Shown: positions 26,674-35,280 of the stretch, in pieces
Layout: each line of letters begins with the position of its first letter
How positions within the stretch are numbered: the stretch's first letter is position 1
From: Larkinella terrae
GTDB lineage: Bacteria > Bacteroidota > Bacteroidia > Cytophagales > Spirosomataceae
Length of the DNA: 64,000 nucleotides
Assembly (NCBI RefSeq): GCF_009668025.1
Contig: NZ_WJXZ01000012.1
Coordinates: forward strand, 186,001-250,000
Reading direction: 5' to 3'
Made by a program: the position numbers and the translations under genes
The notes under the pieces: generated by a model
Database searches by the model: none
The model's input: only the letters and a program-made list of their open reading frames with translations
What the model was told of the DNA's origin: nothing

Positions 26674-26774
26674 ATTAATATCGAACACTGAATAGCGAAT
26701 AAAGAATAACGAAGTGGCCTCGCAGATTACACTATTTCGTTTTCGCTATTCAGTGTTCGATATTCGTTATTAAT
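26674..26774. repeat. heptad-phased inverted repeat between convergent genes
   Basis: The left arm carries GAA at 26683, 26690, 26697, 26704 and 26711, exactly every 7 bp. The right arm carries TTC-type cores about every 7 bp. Within it, 26680-26699 and 26742-26761 form a perfect 20-bp inverted repeat. It lies downstream of the strong terminator at 26597 and before the convergent barrel gene, so transcription stop alone does not explain it. Confidence 0.85.
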
Positions 26775-26780
26775 TTCTCT

Positions 26781-27473
26781 TCACTGGCCAATCGTAAACG
26801 CATATCCAATCGAGGCACTCAGCCCGCGGTTGCGGATGGGGAGTTGGATGAACGGCAGATCATACTGACGCGAAAAACCGTGTTCGTAGCGCGATTCAAC
26901 AAAGAACTTCCCGGGGCCTACTTCGGCGCTCAGACCGAGCCCGCCAATGGCGCTGAAATCCCAGCGGTTGTAACCGATCGTGTTCATATTCATGTCAACA
27001 TCAATCGGTTGGCTCCGGAAAATACCGCTGGTTCGGGTCCGAATGCGACCGTTTATGGCGTAACCGGCCGCGGCCCCCGCCAGCATATAGACCTGAACCG
27101 GGCCCTCGTTCAGATTGATTTTGGCCAGAACCGGCAGTTCCAGGTAGCGCGTCTGATAGGCTACCCGCGCACCCAAAGGCAAATCCCAGTTGCCAATCGG
27201 CAGATTAAATCCTTCGTCAATCACGAATCCTTTCTGAACATACGAAACTTCGGTGCGGATACTGACGCGGTTGCCGACCGGTGCTTCCAGGAAAATCGCC
27301 CCCGTCGGGCCGGGCGACAGACGGAATTTCGGCGAGAAACTGTCTAAAAATTCGGGTTTGGAAACCGCTCCCCAATTGGCTCCCGCCCGGAAACCGACCT
27401 GCACCTGAGCCGAAGCGGTTTGAAGAATGAAAAAGGTTAGTGCGGCTATGCCTGCCAGTGTAAATCGTTTCAT
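26781..27473 (-). CDS. PorT-type outer membrane beta-barrel protein
   Basis: A 230-residue protein with a signal peptide (to about residue 22, TASAQ) and alternating beta strands: VGFRAGANWGAV, VSIRTEVSYVQKGF, YLELPVLAKINL and a closing SIGYAFTIGQ. This is the usual small Bacteroidota outer-membrane barrel with the KGF and LELPVL patterns of the PorT/OMP_b-brl_2 group. Its specific role is unknown. It is monocistronic. Confidence 0.88.
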   Translation of the reverse strand: MKRFTLAGIAALTFFILQTASAQVQVGFRAGANWGAVSKPEFLDSFSPKFRLSPGPTGAIFLEAPVGNRVSIRTEVSYVQKGFVIDEGFNLPIGNWDLPLGARVAYQTRYLELPVLAKINLNEGPVQVYMLAGAAAGYAINGRIRTRTSGIFRSQPIDVDMNMNTIGYNRWDFSAIGGLGLSAEVGPGKFFVESRYEHGFSRQYDLPFIQLPIRNRGLSASIGYAFTIGQ

Positions 27474-27710
27474 GATCGGTAAAATATAGGTTGGTTGTCC
27501 GATGGCAAACCGCTAGTTTACGTTCTGATTTCTGCGTTGTCGGCTGGTTGTGCAATCTGGCTCTTGGACAGGCGTCGGCAACAATGGATTAATACGGCAG
27601 TTTATTTTATTCGCATTTATTTCCAATTTCGTATGCGTATAGTACTTTTTACCGAAAACATTGTATTGCTTTTGTAGCTTTATAGATTGGTATCGCCCGA
27701 CTTACTTCGT

Positions 27711-28520
27711 ATGATGTACAAGAAGCCAACCCGGTATAGCTTTCTGCCAAGACCGCTCGATAGGCTGGATTTTATCGGTATTTTCGAACGGGACCCATTC
27801 GGTAATTCGCTGTTTATCAAGCGGATTCTGATGGCTATTGTCGGCTGGGTTACCTATTTCCGGTATACGCTCTACAATAAATTAAAGATTGAAGGAACGG
27901 AATACCTGGAGAACCTGCCCGTCAACAATGTGATTTTCCTTTCTAACCACCAGACTTACTTTGCCGATGTCATTGCCTTTTACCACATTTTCTGCAGTGT
28001 GAAATGGGGCTTCCGAAACTCGATCGTTCTGCCGGTTTACCTGCTCTGGCCCCGCGCCCGGAGTTATTACGTAGCGGCCAGCGAAACGATGAATGGCGGT
28101 TTTGTCCCCCGCGTTTTCGCCCTGGGTGGGGCAATTCAGGTAGAACGTTCCTGGCGGGCGAAGGGGCAGGACGTCAAACGGGAAGTGGATAATACAGCCA
28201 ACGACCGGATCGCGATGGCGCTCGAACACGGCTGGGTGATCAGTTTTCCGCAGGGGACCACCAGTCCTTACGCGCCAATCCGGAAAGGCACGGCGCATAT
28301 TCTGAAAAACAACAATCCGATTGTAATCCCGGTGGTGATCAACGGTTTTCGACGAGCCTTTGACAAAAAAGGGCTGCGGTTTAAAAAGCGGAACACGGAA
28401 TTGAGCGTGCGCTTCAAACCGCCACTGGAATACAGCGTCGATGAATCGGTGGAGTCGCTGGTCGATAAAGTGCGCGAAGCCATCGAGCAGGACGTCCCGA
28501 AAGAAATGACGTGGCTTTAA
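27711..28520 (+). CDS. PlsC-type lysophospholipid acyltransferase
   Basis: A 269-residue membrane-associated acyltransferase from the ATG at 27711; a TTG at 27687 is less likely. Motif I is SNHQTYFADV: the His and Asp are separated by five residues rather than the usual four (HX4D). The later motif is FPQGTTSPYAPIRKGTAHI, in place of FPEGTRS, and IPVVINGF fits the last motif. It should acylate a lysophospholipid or an aminolipid; substrate uncertain. The gene ends 1 bp before the stop of the convergent phosphate transporter gene. Confidence 0.85.
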   Translation: MMYKKPTRYSFLPRPLDRLDFIGIFERDPFGNSLFIKRILMAIVGWVTYFRYTLYNKLKIEGTEYLENLPVNNVIFLSNHQTYFADVIAFYHIFCSVKWGFRNSIVLPVYLLWPRARSYYVAASETMNGGFVPRVFALGGAIQVERSWRAKGQDVKREVDNTANDRIAMALEHGWVISFPQGTTSPYAPIRKGTAHILKNNNPIVIPVVINGFRRAFDKKGLRFKKRNTELSVRFKPPLEYSVDESVESLVDKVREAIEQDVPKEMTWL

Positions 28521-29936
28521 CTAGTCAAAAATCCAGCGGAAGAGCAGATACAGCGTAAAGGACAGGATAATCGAAACCGGCAAGGTCATCACCCAGGCGA
28601 GGGCAATGTTCCGAACCGTGCCGCCCTGCAGGTTTTTGATCCCTTTGCTGGCCACCATACTTCCGGCAATCCCCGACGACAGCATGTGGGTTGTACTGAC
28701 CGGGGCTTTGTAGAGCGTGGCCAGGGCAATCGTCGTAGCGGCCACCAACTCCGCCGAAGCTCCCTGGGCGTAGGTCAAATGCTGTTTCCCGATTTTTTCG
28801 CCAATCGTCACCACAATCCGCTTCCAGCCGACCATCGTTCCTAAACCGAGCGAGAGGGCAATCATCAGAATCACCCAAAGGGGCGCGTAATCCGTAAACC
28901 GGCGTAGCCCGGCTTTTTCGTTCAGGTTGGTCGTCAGCGTCGTGATATCCGTCGCGCTCAGATCCACATCTTCGCTTTCGATCAGTTTCTTCACATTGTT
29001 GTTAATCAACAGCAAATCCCGGCGAATCTGTAACCGCTCGTCGGCTTTGAATTTACCATCGACAAGCGGAAGCGAGATAACCTGCTGCAAATCAGCAATC
29101 TCGGTTTTTGTACTAACCAACCGACCCCGATCGGTATCGGACAAACCGGTCGTGTCGATTTTGTTGACGATCTGCGAAATCTGTACCAGATTTCCCCGCA
29201 TCGTCGTCGGGTCGATGTTGTTATTGAGTGCAAAATAAGCCGGAGTAATTCCGATCAGAATCAGCATGATCAGGCCGACGCCTTTCTGCCCGTCGTTCGA
29301 GCCGTGGAAAAAACTAACGCCCGTACAGGTCAATATCAGAATGGAGCGAATCCAGGTCGGCGGTGGCGCATTTTTCTTGGGTTCCTTGAAAAGGTCTTTG
29401 TTACCCACCAGTTTCCGCAGCAAATACATCAGAATAATGGCGAGGCTAAAACCGATCAGCGGAGAAAGCAGCAGCGCTTTCCCGATTTTTTCGGCTTCCT
29501 CCCAGTTCACCCCGCCCCGCTCGCCAGCCGCGCCCATCGTCGAAAAAGCCAGGCCAACGCCCAGAATCGAACCAATGAGGGTGTGGGAGCTGGAGCTGGG
29601 CAGACCGAAATACCAGGTACCCAAATTCCAGATAATGGCACTGAACAGCAATGCCAGCACCATCGCAATGCTGTGGTAGACGTTCTGATCGACGAGCAAT
29701 TCGACGGGGAGCAGGTTGACAATCCCCATGGCGACACCAATTCCGCCCATTAATACGCCCACAAAGTTGCAGATGCCCGACCAGACGACGGCGATGTTGG
29801 GCTTCAGGGAGTTGGTGTAAATAACCGTTGCGACGGCGTTGGCTGTATCGTGAAAACCGTTGACAAATTCAAATGCGCAGGCAGCGAAGAGACAAAGAGC
29901 GAGGAGGATAAAAATATCCGTTTCTAATCCGAACAT
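28521..29936 (-). CDS. PiT-type inorganic phosphate transporter
   Basis: A 471-residue membrane protein of the PHO4/PiT family with about ten membrane segments. The duplicated family signature is seen as FVNGFHDTANAVATV near the N-terminus and PVSTTHMLSSGIAGSMVA near the C-terminus, with GLPSSSSHTLIGS between. A soluble loop of about 130 residues (around 225-355) splits the two halves. It imports phosphate by proton or sodium symport. A Pho-box-like direct repeat lies upstream at 30021-30037. Confidence 0.95.
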   Translation of the reverse strand: MFGLETDIFILLALCLFAACAFEFVNGFHDTANAVATVIYTNSLKPNIAVVWSGICNFVGVLMGGIGVAMGIVNLLPVELLVDQNVYHSIAMVLALLFSAIIWNLGTWYFGLPSSSSHTLIGSILGVGLAFSTMGAAGERGGVNWEEAEKIGKALLLSPLIGFSLAIILMYLLRKLVGNKDLFKEPKKNAPPPTWIRSILILTCTGVSFFHGSNDGQKGVGLIMLILIGITPAYFALNNNIDPTTMRGNLVQISQIVNKIDTTGLSDTDRGRLVSTKTEIADLQQVISLPLVDGKFKADERLQIRRDLLLINNNVKKLIESEDVDLSATDITTLTTNLNEKAGLRRFTDYAPLWVILMIALSLGLGTMVGWKRIVVTIGEKIGKQHLTYAQGASAELVAATTIALATLYKAPVSTTHMLSSGIAGSMVASKGIKNLQGGTVRNIALAWVMTLPVSIILSFTLYLLFRWIFD

Positions 29937-30020
29937 GCAGATACAAGTCTGTAGTACTGAGTCTTATTGAAAAGCTCAATCAAAATATGCCTCAAAAGTA
30001 CGGGAAACTTTCGAGGGCAA

Positions 30021-30037
30021 TGTTAACTAAATGTTAA
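30021..30037 (-). promoter_or_regulatory. Pho-box-like direct repeat
   Basis: On the minus strand, TTAACA-TTTAG-TTAACA gives two hexamers at 11-bp period, the form known for PhoP boxes in Bacillus. It sits 85-101 bp upstream of the phosphate transporter start, which makes phosphate control plausible. Only two copies are seen, and Bacteroidota PhoB sites are not well defined to me. Confidence 0.45.
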
Positions 30038-30129
30038 GCAATAACCGCTACGGTTTGTAAAATTGTCTGTGTTTGTACTTAATTCTGAATGATTTGGAGC
30101 CTGCTTAGTTCACAAAACCAGATGCAACG

Positions 30130-31185
30130 TTATTGCTTCCCGGCCAGTTGTCCGCAGGCTGCATCGATGTCTTTGCCCCGGCTCCGACGAATATTGACGA
30201 TGACGCCCCGGTCTTCCAGAAAACCGGCAAAGTGATCAAGCTTATCGGCATCCGTATTGGTAAAATCCGCTTCGGAAATCGGGTTGTATTCGATGATGTT
30301 GACTTTTGCGGGTACTTTTTTGGTAAACTGCCACAATTCCTTGGCGTCCTGCAAGGTATCGTTAAAATTGTTGAACACGATGTATTCAAACGTCACCCGC
30401 GTACCGGTTTTTTTGTAGAAATAATTCAGAGCCTCGGCCAGCGCGGGCAGCGAATTGCTTTCGTTGATGGGCATAATCTGGTTCCGCTTGTCGTCGTTGG
30501 CGGCATGCAACGACAACGCCAGGTTGAATTTTACCTGATCGTCACCCAGTTTTTTGATCATTTTAGCTATTCCGGCGGTCGAAACCGTAATCCGTTTGGC
30601 GGCCATGCCCAACCCGTTCGGCGAGGTAATCCGCTCGACGGACTCCAGCATGTTCGCGTAGTTGAGCAGCGGTTCGCCCATGCCCATATACACGATGTTG
30701 GTCAAACCGGTTCCGTAGGCTTCTTTGGCCTGCTGATCGATGGCCACCACCTGATCCACCATTTCGCTGGCTTCCAGGTTGCGTTTGCGATCCATGTAGC
30801 CCGTTGCGCAGAACTTGCAGGTCAGCGAGCAGCCCACCTGCGACGAAATACAGGCCGTCATGCGGTTATCCTCATCCTTCCGCAAGGCCGGAATCAAGAC
30901 GCCCTCGACCAGATTGCCGTCATACAGCCGGAAGGAGGATTTGATCGTTCCGTCGTCGCTTTGTTGTTGTTTGGAAACCGCCAGCGTGCGCACCTCAAAA
31001 TGTTCGGCCAGCAATTGCCGCGTTTTCAGCGACAGGTTGGTCATCTCGTCAAACGTTCGCACTGAGCGTTTCCAGAGCCATTCCTGAATTTGTTTCGACC
31101 GAAAACCCTGTTCACCGTGGCCGGTCAGCCAGGTTTTGAGTTGGTCTTCGTTGAGTTTTCGTATATCCTGCTTCGTCGTAATCAT
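30130..31185 (-). CDS. rlmN: 23S rRNA/tRNA adenine-C2 methyltransferase
   Basis: A 351-residue radical-SAM enzyme that methylates A2503 of 23S rRNA and A37 of some tRNAs. The cluster motif is CSLTCKFC, followed by ATGYMDRKRNL; the GMGEPLLN motif binds SAM, and a C-terminal GKDIDAACGQL segment holds the second catalytic Cys. The length is normal. Its start overlaps the cvpA-like stop by 4 bp (ATGA), so the two are translationally coupled. Confidence 0.96.
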   Translation of the reverse strand: MITTKQDIRKLNEDQLKTWLTGHGEQGFRSKQIQEWLWKRSVRTFDEMTNLSLKTRQLLAEHFEVRTLAVSKQQQSDDGTIKSSFRLYDGNLVEGVLIPALRKDEDNRMTACISSQVGCSLTCKFCATGYMDRKRNLEASEMVDQVVAIDQQAKEAYGTGLTNIVYMGMGEPLLNYANMLESVERITSPNGLGMAAKRITVSTAGIAKMIKKLGDDQVKFNLALSLHAANDDKRNQIMPINESNSLPALAEALNYFYKKTGTRVTFEYIVFNNFNDTLQDAKELWQFTKKVPAKVNIIEYNPISEADFTNTDADKLDHFAGFLEDRGVIVNIRRSRGKDIDAACGQLAGKQ

Positions 31186-31766
31186 CCTTCTTTTTCTTCT
31201 TCCGCCCCGGCATCTTCCGTGTCGGCATCGCCGAAATTCCGCGAGAATTCTTCCTTTTGTTTGCGAATCCAGTTCGTACCGATGGGAATCCAGCCCGAGG
31301 TTACGTCCATCACTTTCGGCGCAACCGGTTTGATCACCGGATACAGGTACGTTTCCTGGGTGTGTTTCACGGGCATCCGTACGCCCATCCAGGTTAACAA
31401 CCAGAGCATTACACTAATTCCGAAAACCCAGGTAAAAATTCCGACGGCGGCCCCGGCCAGGCTGTCGAAGGTACCCAAAAGCGTGTATCTGAGCGATTGG
31501 CGCAACGAAATGCCGATGCGATTGATCAGAAAAACCGTCGGAAAAAAGATGATGGAAAAACCCAGCCACGGCAACAGCCGCCGGGCTACTTCCATGCTGA
31601 TGTACGGCGCCAGCAAATCGATGCCAAATCCCAAAAACTTAAATCCCACGATCATGGCCACGATGAACGCCACAATGGCGACAATTTCCACCAGCAACCC
31701 CTTGCGGTAGCCGTTGAAAGCACCATACAGCAGCGTAATCAGGATGACAATGTCGAGAATTTTCAA
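31182..31766 (-). CDS. CvpA family membrane protein
   Basis: A 194-residue inner-membrane protein with four hydrophobic segments (ILDIVILITLLYGAFNGYRKG onward) and an acidic tail. The opening helix with GAFNGYRKGLL is typical of CvpA/colicin-V-production proteins, whose role in envelope homeostasis is poorly defined. It overlaps rlmN by 4 bp. An inverted-repeat block fills the gap to the upstream yqeY-like gene. Confidence 0.9.
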   Translation of the reverse strand: MKILDIVILITLLYGAFNGYRKGLLVEIVAIVAFIVAMIVGFKFLGFGIDLLAPYISMEVARRLLPWLGFSIIFFPTVFLINRIGISLRQSLRYTLLGTFDSLAGAAVGIFTWVFGISVMLWLLTWMGVRMPVKHTQETYLYPVIKPVAPKVMDVTSGWIPIGTNWIRKQKEEFSRNFGDADTEDAGAEEEKEG

Positions 31767-31772
31767 ATTATT

Positions 31773-31916
31773 AAATGGTTCTGGTGGCTAAAATGGTTTG
31801 ATGGTTAAATGGTTGAAAATGGTTTGATGGTTAAAAATGGTTAGGCGGTTTTTAAACCATTTAACCATTTTTAGCCATCAGAGCCATTCAACCATCAAAA
31901 CCATTCAAATCATCTA
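31773..31916. repeat. irregular ATGGTT-word inverted repeat
   Basis: The left half holds at least seven copies of ATGGTT or TGGTT at 6-12 bp spacing; the right half holds the complementary AACCAT words at 8-10 bp. The halves can fold into a long imperfect hairpin. It fills the whole gap between two same-strand genes (yqeY-like and cvpA-like) and reaches the yqeY-like stop codon. It resembles the heptad class but is not strictly 7-phased. Confidence 0.75.
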
Positions 31917-32369
31917 AGCAGTTAGCAAATTCTTTACCAAAGCTGAAATGGCTTTTCCTTCGGCCTGTCCGGCCAGTTCTTTCGTCGCAACGCCCATCAC
32001 TTTGCCCAGATCCTGGGGTCCTTTGGCGCCAACCTTTTCAATAATAGCCTGCACGCGGGTTTTCAGCTCGTCTTCCGAAAGTTGTTTCGGCAGGTAATGT
32101 TCAATGATGGCAATTTCGGCCAGCTCGGCCTGCAAAAGGTCTTCGCGGCCCTGCGTACGGTAAATTTCCGCCGAATCCCGGCGCTGTTTGACGGCTTTGG
32201 TCAGCAGTTTCAGCTCGTCTTCGGGCTTGATGTCGCCCCCGGCCGATCCGTCTTTGGTTTCTTCCAGCAAAATCAGCGATTTAATCGCCCGCAAAGCCCG
32301 CAACCGATCCTGTTCCCGGGCTTTCATGGCCTCCTTGATATCGGTATCGATTTGTTGTTTCAGCGCCAT
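31914..32369 (-). CDS. GatB/YqeY domain protein
   Basis: A 151-residue cytoplasmic protein. The whole length fits the YqeY family: MKAREQDRLRALRAIKSLI, then YLPKQLSEDELKTRVQAII and GKVMGVATKELAGQAEGKAIS. The domain is shared with the C-terminus of the GatB subunit of the tRNA amidotransferase and with GlnRS and is thought to bind tRNA. A free-standing role is not established. Confidence 0.92.
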   Translation of the reverse strand: MALKQQIDTDIKEAMKAREQDRLRALRAIKSLILLEETKDGSAGGDIKPEDELKLLTKAVKQRRDSAEIYRTQGREDLLQAELAEIAIIEHYLPKQLSEDELKTRVQAIIEKVGAKGPQDLGKVMGVATKELAGQAEGKAISALVKNLLTA

Positions 32370-32380
32370 TATGTTAGCTA

Positions 32381-32495
32381 AGAATTAAGAGTGATGAGTT
32401 AAGAGTTGCTTAACCCGGAACCAATAAAAGTTTGGCAAAGTTACAAAAACGACTTGTTACAACTCATCACTCTTAACTCTTAATTCATAACTCAG
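32381..32495. repeat. heptad-phased inverted repeat in a divergent promoter region
   Basis: The left arm splits into AGAATTA, AGAGTGA, TGAGTTA and AGAGTTG. The right arm has CTC at 32463, 32470, 32477 and 32491 and TTC at 32484, exactly every 7 bp. Bases 32385-32400 and 32461-32476 form a perfect 16-bp inverted repeat. It lies between the divergent yqeY-like and pdxJ genes, ending 3 bp before the pdxJ start codon. Confidence 0.85.
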
Positions 32496-32498
32496 CAA

Positions 32499-33212
32499 AT
32501 GACTCGTTTGAGTGTTAATATCAATAAAATTGCCACGTTGCGAAACTCGCGGGGTGGGAATAATCCGGATGTTGTCAAGGTGGCTCTCGACTGCGAGCGG
32601 TTCGGCGCACAGGGCATTACGGTTCATCCACGCCCCGACGAGCGGCACATCCGCTACAACGACGTGCTGCATCTCAAAAAAGTCGTAACAACCGAGTTCA
32701 ACATCGAGGGCAATCCCGACGAGCGGTTTATCGAACTGGTGACGCGCGTCCGGCCCGAGCAGGTGACGCTCGTTCCCGATGCCGTCGATGCCATTACCTC
32801 GAACGCGGGCTGGGATACCGTCAAACACCGGGTTCACCTGACGAATCTGGTGAATCATTTTCGGGCGCTGAGTATTCGCGTCTCCATTTTCGTCGATGCC
32901 GACGAAGCGATGGTGCGGGGCGCGAAAGCAACCGGTACTGACCGGATCGAACTCTACACCGAACCGTATGCCGCCCATTACGCCGAAAACCGGGAAGCCG
33001 CCATTGCGCCCTTTGTGCAAGCTGCTAACGTGGCCAACGAACTGGGACTGGGGCTTAACGCCGGTCACGATTTAAGTCTGGAAAATCTGCGGTATTTTCA
33101 CCAGAACATCCCCGGTTTGCTGGAAGTGTCGATCGGCCACGCGCTGATCAGCGATGCCTTGTACCTGGGCCTGGAAAACACCATTCAGCTGTACCTAAAA
33201 GAATTGGAATAA
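32499..33212 (+). CDS. pdxJ: pyridoxine 5'-phosphate synthase
   Basis: A 237-residue cytoplasmic barrel enzyme that joins 1-deoxy-D-xylulose 5-phosphate with 3-amino-1-hydroxyacetone phosphate to form pyridoxine phosphate. Diagnostic stretches are [30 protein letters not shown] and [15 protein letters not shown], with [13 protein letters not shown] closing the phosphate site. The length is normal. The start codon abuts a heptad repeat arm, which leaves little room for a normal ribosome-binding site. Confidence 0.96.
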   Translation: MTRLSVNINKIATLRNSRGGNNPDVVKVALDCERFGAQGITVHPRPDERHIRYNDVLHLKKVVTTEFNIEGNPDERFIELVTRVRPEQVTLVPDAVDAITSNAGWDTVKHRVHLTNLVNHFRALSIRVSIFVDADEAMVRGAKATGTDRIELYTEPYAAHYAENREAAIAPFVQAANVANELGLGLNAGHDLSLENLRYFHQNIPGLLEVSIGHALISDALYLGLENTIQLYLKELE

Positions 33213-33224
33213 ACTAGAGTAAAG

Positions 33225-33296
33225 AAGTGAGACAAGAGAAGTGAGACAGAAGTCTTATTCCCTGTCTCACCTCTCTTGTCTTACCTCTCTTGTCCA
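33225..33296. repeat. heptad-phased inverted repeat between pdxJ and ridA-like genes
   Basis: The left arm splits into AAGTGAG, ACAAGAG, AAGTGAG and ACAGAAG; the right arm into CTGTCTC, ACCTCTC, TTGTCTT, ACCTCTC and TTGTCCA. Bases 33231-33249 pair with 33262-33280 with one mismatch in 19. It ends 4 bp before the ridA-like start. Confidence 0.85.
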
Positions 33297-33300
33297 TTTC

Positions 33301-33687
33301 ATGATTCAACTCATCGAAACGCCCAACGCTCCGCTGGCAGCCGGGCACTATGCGCAGGCTACGGTCTGGAACGACCTGATTTTTGTATCCGGCCAATTGC
33401 CGATTCATCCCGTAACCAAAGAAAAACTGACCGGGCCGATCGACGAGCAAACCCGGCAGGTGCTGGAAAACGTCAAAGCGATTCTGGAAGCCGCGGGCAG
33501 TGACCTCTCCCACGTACTGAAAACGACGGTTTACATTGCCGACATCGCGCTCTGGGATCAGGTCAACGCCATTTACGCCGTTTTTTTCGGTGATCACAAA
33601 CCCGCCCGCGCCGTAGTGCCTACCAATAAGCTGCACTACGGCTTTTTGATCGAAATCGAAGCGATTGCGGTGCGGAAATCACCCTGA
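33301..33687 (+). CDS. RidA family protein
   Basis: A 128-residue protein of the RidA/YjgF family, which hydrolyses reactive enamine/imine intermediates made by PLP-dependent enzymes. Family phrases are APLAAGHYAQATVWND, FVSGQLPI, QTRQVLENVKAIL and PARAVVPTNKL, the last with the catalytic Arg. The ATG at 33301 is the start; an upstream in-frame ATG at 33241 would translate the repeat element. Placement after the PLP biosynthesis gene pdxJ is suggestive. Confidence 0.93.
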   Translation: MIQLIETPNAPLAAGHYAQATVWNDLIFVSGQLPIHPVTKEKLTGPIDEQTRQVLENVKAILEAAGSDLSHVLKTTVYIADIALWDQVNAIYAVFFGDHKPARAVVPTNKLHYGFLIEIEAIAVRKSP

Positions 33688-33786
33688 CAGCGGTTGAAAA
33701 CCCTGTCAGCGGTGGTAGTGTCATCTATTCCAATTTCACCGCTGACAGGGTTTTCAACCGTATCGACGGCCCGGCGCTGTCAGGGT
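33681..33786. repeat. nested four-part palindrome
   Basis: A perfect 24-bp inverted repeat (33691-33714 with 33737-33760) is enclosed by a second one of 12 bp (33681-33692 with 33775-33786). Both use the same word, CCCTGNCAG/CTGNCAGGG. It starts inside the last codons of the ridA-like gene and ends at the stop of the convergent oxidoreductase gene. The word period is about 18 bp, not 7. Confidence 0.85.
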
Positions 33787-33787
33787 G

Positions 33788-35230
33788 TTACAACGAATAA
33801 TTCCCGCGATACTGCCGTTTCACGAACTGGTTGGCGTAATCGAAGTTGGTGATTTTCATAGTTGCGCCGTCCCAGAACAGCTTTTTACGACCGGGGAAAT
33901 TAAAACCGCCCCCGGTTTTCGCTTCCCGCGCCAGATAGCTGCGCGTTGCCAGATTGCCCATTAGAACGGTTTCGGTCAGCGGCCCCGATTCTTCAAACGA
34001 CGAACTGGTGTAAGCGCCGTAGCCCTGTTTGCAGGCCTTGACCCATTGCTGCTGATGCCCCTCGGTTTTGCCTTCGACGAACGGTTTTTCCGCATCAGGC
34101 AACTTCTTATCCCCAAATTTTTCTTCCGGAAACAGACGCGGATTATTGCCAAACAGTTCGGCCACCAGAATGCCTTTGCTGCCGATAAACATCATTCCGC
34201 CGTCGATGTTTGAAAACACCTTTTCGTAAGGAAGTCCTTCGGGAAGCTCCGGACGAATACCGCCGTCGTACCACGAAAACTTAATTTCTTTCACCCTCCT
34301 GTCGTCCGACGGAAACGTCAGGTGAATCGCCGACGAAGGCGGGCAAACGTCGTCGTAGAAAGCTTCCTTGAAAAAGTCGGCGTAAACCGATCCCACGCTG
34401 CACTCGACCGAAGTGGGGTATTTCAGTTTCAATGCCCGGAATGGCACATCCATGAAGTGGCAGCCCATGTCGCCCAGCGCGCCGGTTCCGAAGTCCCAAT
34501 AGCCCCGCCAGCGGGTCGGCATATAGGCTTCGTGGTAGTTGCGAAGCGGAGCGGTTCCGAGCCACAAATCCCAATCCACTTCCGACGGTACCGGCTGCGA
34601 TTCGCCTTTGTCTTTCGGCGAGCGAACGCCCTGCGGCCAAACCGGGCGGTTTGTCCAGCAATTAACTGTGTGAACGTGTCCAATAACGCCTTTCTGAATC
34701 CAGGTTTCGATTTTCCGGGTATCGTCACCGCTGCTTCCCTGATTGCCCATCTGGGTAACAACCTTGTATTTTCGGGCAGCTTCGGTCAGCATCCGGGCTT
34801 CGTAAATGTCGTGCGTCAGCGGTTTTTCGCAGTAAACGTGCTTGCCGAGTTGCATGGCCGCCATGGCAATGGGTGCGTGCATGTGATCGGGCGTCGAAAC
34901 AATAACCGCATCGAAGTTCTTCGCTTCCTTATCAAATAGCTGGCGGTAATCCTTGAAATACGGCGCGTTGGGAAACTGGGCGCGAAACTTCTTCGCCTGC
35001 CGGTCATCAACATCGCACAGCGCGACAAAATTGTCCGACCCTTTGTTATAAGCCAGCCGAATATTCACATCCGCCTTTCCACCGCAGCCCACGGCGGCCA
35101 TATTCAGTTTATCGCTGGGTGCAAAAAAACCGGGGCCGCCCAGCACATGACGCGGCACAATCGTAAAACCGGCGGCCGCCAGGGCGCTGCCCTGCAAGAA
35201 TTTCCGACGGGAAAGAGCGGTGAATTTCAT
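33788..35230 (-). CDS. Gfo/Idh/MocA family oxidoreductase, exported
   Basis: A 480-residue protein with a twin-arginine signal (SRRKFLQGSALAAAG) and a Rossmann domain (MAAVGCGGKADVNI). The dehydrogenase motif GKHVYCEKPLTHD is intact, unlike in the GH109-type protein of this window. The C-terminal alpha/beta domain has the phrase WRGYWDFGTGALGDMGCHFMD. It likely oxidises or isomerises a sugar in the periplasm; the substrate is unknown. Monocistronic. Confidence 0.9.
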   Translation of the reverse strand: MKFTALSRRKFLQGSALAAAGFTIVPRHVLGGPGFFAPSDKLNMAAVGCGGKADVNIRLAYNKGSDNFVALCDVDDRQAKKFRAQFPNAPYFKDYRQLFDKEAKNFDAVIVSTPDHMHAPIAMAAMQLGKHVYCEKPLTHDIYEARMLTEAARKYKVVTQMGNQGSSGDDTRKIETWIQKGVIGHVHTVNCWTNRPVWPQGVRSPKDKGESQPVPSEVDWDLWLGTAPLRNYHEAYMPTRWRGYWDFGTGALGDMGCHFMDVPFRALKLKYPTSVECSVGSVYADFFKEAFYDDVCPPSSAIHLTFPSDDRRVKEIKFSWYDGGIRPELPEGLPYEKVFSNIDGGMMFIGSKGILVAELFGNNPRLFPEEKFGDKKLPDAEKPFVEGKTEGHQQQWVKACKQGYGAYTSSSFEESGPLTETVLMGNLATRSYLAREAKTGGGFNFPGRKKLFWDGATMKITNFDYANQFVKRQYRGNYSL

Positions 35231-35280
35231 GATGCATTCAGGAATTTAAGGGTTAGGAAAGATTGGGAACGACCCGAAAA

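Noticed and set aside
30133-31065. 310-codon plus-strand frame opposite rlmN
   Set aside because: rlmN motifs are complete on the minus strand; the antisense product is Gly/His/Gln-rich and featureless.
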